Shown in pieces: positions 58,663 through 64,000 of a stretch of 64,000 nucleotides of DNA. Source of the stretch: Streptomyces endocoffeicus (GTDB taxonomy: Bacteria; Actinomycetota; Actinomycetes; Streptomycetales; Streptomycetaceae); NCBI RefSeq assembly GCF_016741935.1, contig NZ_JAERRG010000020.1, positions 124,001 through 188,000 of the forward strand, given 5' to 3'. The notes under the pieces were generated by a model, which worked only from the letters and a program-made list of their open reading frames with translations, was not told the DNA's origin and did not search any database. Numbering within the stretch: position 1 is the first letter of the stretch; each line of letters begins with the position of its first letter. The position numbers and the translations under genes are program-made.

Positions 58663-61100
58663 ATGCGCTCCATGCGCGGGTCGAAGAGGGGCTCGGCGGC
58701 GACGGTCGCGGGCACCTTCTCGCCGAAGTACTCGATGTGGACGGCGGTGCCGGGCACGGCGGCCGCGGCGGGCAGCCAGGCGTAGGCGACGGTCCGGCCG
58801 ATGGTGTAGCCGTAGGACGCGCTGGTCACATAGCCCGCCGGGACGCCGTCGGCGTACACCGGCTCCTTGCCCAGGACGACCGCGGCCGGGTCGTCCAGGG
58901 TGAGACAGGTCAGCCTGCGCGCCGCCGTTTCCTCGGAGCGGCCCTCGAGCGCTGCGCGCCCGGTGAAGTCGCCCTTGTTCATCCGGACGGCGAAGCCGAC
59001 CCCGGCCTCGTAGGGATCGTGCTCGGTGGTCATGTCATGGCCCCAGGCGCGATAGCCCTTCTCCAGCCGCAGGCTGTTGAAGGCCGAGCGCCCGGCGGCG
59101 ATCACCCCGTGGCGCTGTCCGGCCTCCCACAGGGTGTCCCACAGCCGCAGGCCCATGTCGGCGGTGGTGTACAGCTCCCAGCCGAGCTCGCCCACGTAAC
59201 TCAGCCGCATCGCGGTCACCGGGACATGGCCGATATAGGTCTGCCTGGCCTTGAAGTAGCCGAACGCCTCGTGCGAGAAGTCGTCGCGGGTCAGCGGCTG
59301 GACCAGCTCCCGGGCCAGCGGGCCCCAGACGCCGACGCAGCAGGTGCCCGGCGTGATGTCCGCGATATGGATGTCATCGGGCGCGTGGCGCAGCAGCCAG
59401 TCCAGGTCCAGCCCGCCGTTGGCGCCCACCTGGAAGTGGTGCTCGGAGAGCCGGGCGACGGTGAGGTCGCTGCGGATGCCCCCGGCCTCGTCCAGCAGCA
59501 GGGTGTAGGTGACCGCGCCGGGCTTCTTCACCAGCTGATTCGTGGTCATGCGCTGCAGGAAGTCCAGCGCCCCGGGCCCGGTGACCGCCAGCCGCTTGAG
59601 CGGCGTCATGTCGTACAGCGCGACCCGCTCCCGGGTGGCCTTGGCCTCGGCGGCGGCGATGGGCGACCAGTAGCGGGCCGACCAGGCGTCGCGCGGGGGC
59701 AGCTCGACGGACTCGGCGAGCGGGGCGTTCGCCTCGTACCAGTGCGGCCGCTCCCAGCCCGCCGCCTCCAGGAAGTACCCGCCCAGCTCTTGCTGCCGGA
59801 CGTGGAAGGGGCTGACCCGCAGCGGACGGGGCTGCTCCATCGGCTGCAGCGGATGGATGACGTCATAGACCTCGACGAAGTTCTGCCGGCCCCGCTCGGT
59901 GACGTAGGCGGGGGAGCGCTGGGCGTCCTCGAAGCGGTACAGATCGCATTCATGGACGTCCGTCCCCGGCCGCCCGTCCGTCATCCACTCGGCCACGGCC
60001 CGGGCGACGCCCGCGGAGTGGGTCACCCACACCGCCTCGGCCAGCCAGAAGCCGCGCACCTCGCGGGACTCGCCGATCACCGGCATGCCGTCCGGGGTGA
60101 AGGAGAAGACGCCGTTGAAGCCCTCCTCGACCCGGCTCGCGCCGAGCGCGGGGAGCAGCTGGACGCTGTCCTCCCAGCTCGGGGCGAAGTCCTCCGGGGT
60201 GAACGGCAGCGAGGACGGCATCACCGGGGCGTCGTCGTACGCGGGCAGCCGCGCCGGGTCCACGGGGAGCGGGCGGTGGGCGTAGCTGCCGATACCGATG
60301 CGGTCGGTGTGCTCGCGGTAGTACAGATCGCGGTCCTGGAACCGCAGGATCGGCTTGCTCGCCTCCGTACGGGGGTCGTTCACCCCCGCGAGCCCGGGCA
60401 GCGGCCCGGTCTTGGCGTACTGGTGGGCCAGCGGCTGCAGCGGGACGGGGACCCCCGCCATGTCGCCGATCAGCGGGCCCCAGAAGCCGGCGGCGGAGAC
60501 CACGATGTCGGCCGGGAAGGTGCCCCGGTCGGTGACGACGGCGGTCACCCGGCCGCCCTCCCGCTCGATGGCGGTCACGGTGTGCCGGTCCAGGAACCGG
60601 GCGCCGTGCGCGGCGGCCCGCTCCATCTGGGCGCGGCAGGCGAGCAGCGCCCGGGCCAGCCCGTCGTCCGGGGTGTGGAGGCCGCCGAGGATCCGCTCCG
60701 GGTCCAGCATCGGCCACATCTCGGCGCACCGGGCCGGGCCGAGCAGCTCGGCCCGTACGCCCCAGGAGGCGGCGAGACCGGCCTTGCGGTGCAGATCGGC
60801 CCAGCGCTCCTCGCTGGTGGCGATCTCCAGACCGCCCACCGGATTGAAGCAGGGCAGCCCGTCGACCTCGAGGGAGGAGAACTTCTCCACGGTGTACCGG
60901 GCGAGGTCGGTCAGGGTCTTGGAGAGGCTGGTCTGGAAGACCAGACCGGGGGCGTGCGAGGTCGAGCCGCCGGGGGCGAGCAGCGGGCCCTGCTCCAGGA
61001 CGGTGACGTCCCGCCAGCCACGGGCGGTCAGCTCATCGGCGAGGGAGCAGCCGACGATCCCGGCCCCGACGATCACGACACGGGCATCAACGGGGTTCAC
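58653..61100 (-). CDS. Dimethylglycine oxidase-like flavoprotein (FAD + GcvT domains)
   Basis: 815 aa from the GTG at 61100, which overlaps the preceding stop; the frame is open to 61907 but overlaps the dehydrogenase gene. N-terminal DAO half: VVIVGAGIVGCSLADEL (dinucleotide fold), GGSTSHAPGLVFQ (the His is a candidate for covalent flavin), DGMPVIGES and the FAD-contacting GFWLAEAVWVTHSAGVARA. The C-terminal half from about residue 430 is a GcvT-type folate-binding domain (YDMTPLKRLAVTGPGALDFLQRM, YVGELGWELYTT, FNSLRLEKGYRAWGHD). Length and order match bacterial dimethylglycine oxidase, which demethylates dimethylglycine and passes the C1 unit to tetrahydrofolate. Sarcosine may also be a substrate. 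Confidence 0.88.
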   Translation of the reverse strand: MNPVDARVVIVGAGIVGCSLADELTARGWRDVTVLEQGPLLAPGGSTSHAPGLVFQTSLSKTLTDLARYTVEKFSSLEVDGLPCFNPVGGLEIATSEERWADLHRKAGLAASWGVRAELLGPARCAEMWPMLDPERILGGLHTPDDGLARALLACRAQMERAAAHGARFLDRHTVTAIEREGGRVTAVVTDRGTFPADIVVSAAGFWGPLIGDMAGVPVPLQPLAHQYAKTGPLPGLAGVNDPRTEASKPILRFQDRDLYYREHTDRIGIGSYAHRPLPVDPARLPAYDDAPVMPSSLPFTPEDFAPSWEDSVQLLPALGASRVEEGFNGVFSFTPDGMPVIGESREVRGFWLAEAVWVTHSAGVARAVAEWMTDGRPGTDVHECDLYRFEDAQRSPAYVTERGRQNFVEVYDVIHPLQPMEQPRPLRVSPFHVRQQELGGYFLEAAGWERPHWYEANAPLAESVELPPRDAWSARYWSPIAAAEAKATRERVALYDMTPLKRLAVTGPGALDFLQRMTTNQLVKKPGAVTYTLLLDEAGGIRSDLTVARLSEHHFQVGANGGLDLDWLLRHAPDDIHIADITPGTCCVGVWGPLARELVQPLTRDDFSHEAFGYFKARQTYIGHVPVTAMRLSYVGELGWELYTTADMGLRLWDTLWEAGQRHGVIAAGRSAFNSLRLEKGYRAWGHDMTTEHDPYEAGVGFAVRMNKGDFTGRAALEGRSEETAARRLTCLTLDDPAAVVLGKEPVYADGVPAGYVTSASYGYTIGRTVAYAWLPAAAAVPGTAVHIEYFGEKVPATVAAEPLFDPRMERIRR

Positions 61101-62182
61101 AGGACCACCACCGACCGCAGCACCTCGCCGCGCTGCATCTTCGCGAACGCGGCCTCGACCTCGTCCAGCGTGATCGTCTCGCTGACGAACGCCTCCAGGT
61201 CCAGCTTGCGGCTGAGGTGGAGGTCGACCAGGACCGGGAAGTCCCGGCTGGGCAGGCAGTCGCCGTACCAGGACGACTTGAGCGCGCCGCCCCGCGAGAA
61301 CAGGTCGATCAGCGGCAGATCGATGCGCATCTCCGGGTCCGGCACCCCGACCTGCACCAGCACCCCGGCCAGATCGCGCATATAGAAGCCCTGGGTGTAG
61401 GTCTCGGGACGGCCCACCGCGTCGATGACCACATTCGCGCCGAAGCCCCCGGTCAGCTCGCGCACCGCCTCGACCGGGTCCGTACCACGGGAGTTGACGG
61501 TGTCGGTGGCGCCGAAGCGGGTCGCCGCGTCCAGCTTGGCGTCGTCGATGTCCACGGCGATCACCCGGCGGGCCCCGGACAGCGAGGCCCCGGCGATCGC
61601 GGCGTTGCCGACGCCGCCGCAGCCGATGACCGCGACCGTGTCGCCGTTGGACACCCCGCCGGTATGCACCGCCGCGCCGTACCCGGCCATCACCCCGCAG
61701 CCGATCAGGCCCGCCGCCTCGGGGTGCGCCGAGGGGTCGATCTTCACCGCCTGCCCGGCCGCGACCAGCGTCTTCTCGGCGAACGCGCCGATGCCCAGCG
61801 CCGGGCTGAGCGGGGTGCCGTCGGTCAGGGTCATCGGCTGGACGGCATTGCGGCTGTCGAAGCAGTACCACGGGCGGCCCCGGCGGCAGGAGCGGCAGCC
61901 GCCGCACGGCGCCCGCCAGGCCAGGACCACATAGTCACCGGGGGCGAGCGCGGTGACGCCGGGGCCCACGGCCTCGACCACTCCGGCCGCCTCATGCCCG
62001 AGCAGATACGGGAATTCGTCACCGATCGCGCCGTCCCGGTAGTGCAGGTCGGTGTGGCACACCCCGCACGCCTGCACTCCCACCAGCACCTCACCGGGGC
62101 CGGGCTCGGGCACGAGAACGGGCACCACCTCCACCGGGGCGCCCTTTTTGACCGCGACGACGGCGCGGGCTTCTTGCGGCAT
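61097..62182 (-). CDS. S-(hydroxymethyl)mycothiol dehydrogenase (formaldehyde detoxification)
   Basis: 361 aa zinc alcohol dehydrogenase of the MDR superfamily. Catalytic-zinc region ACGVCHTDLHYRDG and GHEAAGVVEAVG; structural-zinc cysteines CGGCRSCRRGRPWYC; NAD fold VAVIGCGGVGNAAIAGASLSGA. The segment RNAVQPMTLTDGTPLSPALGIGAFAEKTLV marks the mycothiol-dependent (MscR-type) enzymes, the actinobacterial counterpart of glutathione-dependent formaldehyde dehydrogenase. First gene of the minus-strand operon; GTGA overlap with the flavoprotein gene. It would remove formaldehyde formed by betaine and methylamine demethylation. Confidence 0.93.
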   Translation of the reverse strand: MPQEARAVVAVKKGAPVEVVPVLVPEPGPGEVLVGVQACGVCHTDLHYRDGAIGDEFPYLLGHEAAGVVEAVGPGVTALAPGDYVVLAWRAPCGGCRSCRRGRPWYCFDSRNAVQPMTLTDGTPLSPALGIGAFAEKTLVAAGQAVKIDPSAHPEAAGLIGCGVMAGYGAAVHTGGVSNGDTVAVIGCGGVGNAAIAGASLSGARRVIAVDIDDAKLDAATRFGATDTVNSRGTDPVEAVRELTGGFGANVVIDAVGRPETYTQGFYMRDLAGVLVQVGVPDPEMRIDLPLIDLFSRGGALKSSWYGDCLPSRDFPVLVDLHLSRKLDLEAFVSETITLDEVEAAFAKMQRGEVLRSVVVL

Positions 62183-62294
62183 GGCTCACTCCTCTGTTCT
62201 CCTGCGATCGCAGAAACCGGTGCACGGGAGCTGGCATGACTGCCTCGAAGGAGGGTGAGACCGAGGCCGTTCAACGGCCGCCGGTTACCCTCCA

Positions 62295-62308
62295 GTTGCG
62301 TATAGCGC
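62295..62308. promoter_or_regulatory. Candidate IclR operator, left copy
   Basis: GTTGCGTATAGCGC, 112 bp before the start of the mycothiol dehydrogenase gene. It matches the 14-mer at 63389 at 12 positions. A related GTTGCGCGATGGG follows at 62314. The rest of the 323-bp gap (62183-62505) holds the operon promoter region and the IclR terminator. Confidence 0.5.
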
Positions 62309-62447
62309 GGCGTGTTGCGCGATGGGAGACATCCTGAAAGTCGTCGCCCCGTGCGGTCAAGGGGTGCGCGTAAACCGTCTGTGAACCGGCGCTGACGGGG
62401 GAATTCGCGTAGATCGCACGCCTCACGGAACGCCTGGGCACAGACGT

Positions 62448-62481
62448 GACGAGGGGGCCGGAGTCATCCGGCCCCCTCGTC
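62448..62481 (-). terminator. 15-bp hairpin after the IclR gene
   Basis: GACGAGGGGGCCGGA (62448-62462), loop GTCA, and its exact complement (62467-62481). It starts 24 bp beyond the stop of the minus-strand IclR gene and isolates it from the operon downstream. Confidence 0.85.
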
Positions 62482-62505
62482 GGGTGGGTGGGGTGGTGGG
62501 GTGGG

Positions 62506-63303
62506 TCAGCCGGGGAATCCCATCCGTCGGGACAGCTCCTCGGCGGTCTTCACGGCGTACTCGGCAAGATCGGGCAGCCGGCTCTGGGCCATCCGGTACG
62601 CCGGTCCCGAGACGCCGATCGCCCCCATGACCGCGCCGTCGTGGCCGCGCACCGGCGCCGCCACCGCGTTCAGCCCGATCTCCAGCTCCTCGCAGGAGTA
62701 GGCGTACCCGCGCTCGGCCGCCGTCTCCAGCTGCTGCCGCAGCTCGGCGGAGGTGGTGATGGTGTGCTCGGTGAACCGCGGCAGCTTCCGCGTCACCAGC
62801 CGCTCCCGGCGCTCGCCCGACAGATGTGCGAGCAGCACCTTGCCGCTCGCGGTCGCGTGCAGTGCGGTGCGCCGCCCCAGCCAGTTGAAGGCGGTCACCG
62901 CGGCGGCGCCGCGCGCCTGCATGATGTTGACCGCCGCGTCCCCGTCCAGGACGGCGATATTGGCCGTCTCGCCGGTCTCGTCGGCCAGCGCCCGGCACAC
63001 CGGGGCGCCCTCCTGCGAGATGTCCAGGCGGATGGCGGCGGCGCCCGCGAGTCTCAGCACCCCGGCGCCCAGGTAGTACTTCCCCCGGTCCCGCTCCTGT
63101 CCGACGAGTCCGCGGTTCTCCAGTACGCCGAGCAGCCGGAAGGCGGTCGACTTGTGGACCCCCAGCTCGTCGGCGATCTCGGTCACTCCGGCCTCGCCGA
63201 GTCTGGCAAGGATCTCCAGGACGCTGACCGCCCTGTCCACCGACTGCACTGCCCCGGCGGCCCCCCGCTTCTCCTCGGCCCGATCCTCGGTCGTGTTCGT
63301 CAT
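62506..63303 (-). CDS. IclR-family transcriptional regulator
   Basis: 265 aa. Winged helix at about 18-80: AVQSVDRAVSVLEILARLGEAGVTEIADELGVHKSTAFRLLGVLENRGLV. IclR effector domain after that: LGRRTALHATASGKVLLAHL, and SCEELEIGLNAVAAPVRGHDGAVMGAIGVSGPAYRM. It diverges from the Rieske ferredoxin gene and lies beside the minus-strand operon. A 14-bp motif occurs upstream of both arms. Likely controls betaine catabolism in response to an operon substrate or product. Confidence 0.92.
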   Translation of the reverse strand: MTNTTEDRAEEKRGAAGAVQSVDRAVSVLEILARLGEAGVTEIADELGVHKSTAFRLLGVLENRGLVGQERDRGKYYLGAGVLRLAGAAAIRLDISQEGAPVCRALADETGETANIAVLDGDAAVNIMQARGAAAVTAFNWLGRRTALHATASGKVLLAHLSGERRERLVTRKLPRFTEHTITTSAELRQQLETAAERGYAYSCEELEIGLNAVAAPVRGHDGAVMGAIGVSGPAYRMAQSRLPDLAEYAVKTAEELSRRMGFPG

Positions 63304-63388
63304 GGTTCTGATCTCACCATCCGGCGGCTCTGCGTGGGGCCCCTCGGGGCGGGGAACTCTTGACGGCTGCCTTCCCGATCTGGATTCT

Positions 63389-63402
63389 GTTGCGCATCGC
63401 GC
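63389..63402. promoter_or_regulatory. Candidate IclR operator, right copy
   Basis: GTTGCGCATCGCGC in the 151-bp gap between the divergent IclR and Rieske ferredoxin genes. It differs from the copy at 62295 at two positions. CACAACGCATGAT (63418-63430) nearby may be an inverted partial copy. Confidence 0.5.
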
Positions 63403-63454
63403 TTTTCAGTGCACTATCCACAACGCATGATACCGATCAACGTGAGGGGGGCCA

Positions 63455-63817
63455 ATGATTGCCGTCTGCCGTATCGAGGACCTGCCGGAGGGTGAGTCGG
63501 TGCGTATCGAGGCCGGCGATGCCACCGCGCCGATCGCGGTGTTCCACTCCGACGGTGCGTTCTACGCCATCGATGACACCTGCAGCCACCAGGACGCCTC
63601 CCTCTCCGACGGGTGGCTGGAAGGCTGCTATGTGGAATGCCCGCTGCACGCCGCGCTGTTCGATCTGCGATCCGGCGAGCCGACCTGTCTGCCCGCCCGT
63701 AAGCCCGTACGGACCCACGCTGTCACCGTCGTGGACGGAATGCTGTATGTCCACCCCGCGGTGCAGACCGTTCCCGGGCAGCCCGTGCACGCGGCGCCGG
63801 AAGAAGCCGTGGCATGA
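63455..63817 (+). CDS. Rieske-type 2Fe-2S ferredoxin
   Basis: 120 aa, ATG with GAGGGGGG upstream. Cluster ligands: CSHQDASLS (Cys-x-His) and CPLHAALFDLRSG (Cys-x2-His). GDATAPIAVFHSDGAFYAIDDTCSH is the usual lead-in. Small, soluble electron carrier between an NAD(P)H reductase and an oxygenase. ATGA overlap with the reductase gene shows they are coexpressed. The oxygenase partner is most likely the alpha subunit at 57329-58486 in the same regulon. Confidence 0.93.
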   Translation: MIAVCRIEDLPEGESVRIEAGDATAPIAVFHSDGAFYAIDDTCSHQDASLSDGWLEGCYVECPLHAALFDLRSGEPTCLPARKPVRTHAVTVVDGMLYVHPAVQTVPGQPVHAAPEEAVA

Positions 63818-64000
63818 CGGCGGTCAGGACGGTCACCGTGGTCGGGGCCTCGCTCGCGGGTCTGCACGCGGCGCGGGGTCTGCGCGCCCAGGGGTACGAC
63901 GGGCGGCTGGTCGTCGTCGGTGCGGAGCACCACCGCCCCTACGACCGCCCGCCGCTGTCCAAGGAGTTCCTGACCGGGGACGGCGACCCGGGCGAGGGGC
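63814..64000 (+). CDS. FAD-dependent ferredoxin reductase, N-terminus only
   Basis: 62 residues before the window edge: TVTVVGASLAGLHAARGLRAQGYDGRLVVVG (FAD-binding GxGxxG-like fold) and the HRPYDRPPLSKEFLTG motif typical of oxygenase-coupled NAD(P)H:ferredoxin reductases. ATG overlaps the ferredoxin stop. It would feed electrons through the Rieske ferredoxin to the oxygenase. Confidence 0.9.
   Translation, partial: MTAVRTVTVVGASLAGLHAARGLRAQGYDGRLVVVGAEHHRPYDRPPLSKEFLTGDGDPGEG

Overview
The window is high-GC actinobacterial DNA and almost certainly comes from a Streptomyces chromosome. The evidence is GTG starts, many 4-nt GTGA/ATGA overlaps, and typical families: a WhiB-like protein, DUF397, a LAL-type LuxR-like regulator, an NsdA/B-like regulator, a SpoIIE-type phosphatase, a bacterial terpene synthase and a mycothiol-dependent formaldehyde dehydrogenase. 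I see no rRNA, complete tRNA, CRISPR array, prophage or intact insertion sequence.

Left part (1-9.2 kb): an acyl-CoA catabolic cluster. A FadD (partial, minus strand) diverges from an enoyl-CoA hydratase, a two-domain DUF35 OB-fold/Zn-ribbon protein and two Cys-less thiolase/lipid-transfer-like proteins. This resembles the FadD-EchA-ChsH2-Ltp2 logic of steroid side-chain shortening, and the divergent promoter holds two palindromic elements. A DUF397 protein, a second long-chain acyl-CoA ligase and a sesquiterpene-type synthase follow. A large AAA-LuxR (LAL) regulator diverges from the terpene synthase.

12.4-25.7 kb: mostly housekeeping and regulatory genes. These are a Tat-exported amidase, an APH-fold kinase, an NsdA/B-like HTH-TPR protein, a PAS-SpoIIE phosphatase with degenerate metal sites, a HEAT-like protein, and an operon of two GT4 glycosyltransferases plus an SGNH hydrolase.

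25.7-37.6 kb: a 5-oxoproline island. A full-length HyuA-HyuB type 5-oxoprolinase sits in the same window as the unrelated three-subunit PxpABC 5-oxoprolinase, a GntR regulator, the DUF969/DUF979 membrane pair, pyroglutamyl peptidase (pcp) and a DUF2891 protein. The pxpCBA promoter and the DUF969 promoter share one architecture: TTGTCG, an 18-nt spacer carrying a GATCGTT-AACGAWC palindrome, then TANNNT. This is a strong candidate GntR operator.

37.7-46 kb: a three-gene operon laid out like a kleisin/KITE/SMC condensin of the MukBEF, MksBEF or Wadjet (JetABC) kind. The 1890-residue SMC-like ATPase has a long disordered acidic insert and a Walker B that reads LDN, not LDE. No JetD-like nuclease is present in the window.

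46-55.6 kb: a giant (about 3215 aa) protein of three IPT/TIG domains plus 29 Ig-like repeats, with no visible signal peptide.

55.9-64 kb: a glycine-betaine/methylamine catabolic cluster. It contains an aldehyde dehydrogenase, a Rieske oxygenase, a dimethylglycine-oxidase-like flavoprotein and a mycothiol-dependent formaldehyde dehydrogenase on the minus strand. An IclR regulator diverges from a Rieske ferredoxin and an FAD reductase that runs off the right edge. A shared 14-bp motif lies upstream of both arms, and an orphan coding tail between two of the genes suggests a gene was deleted there.
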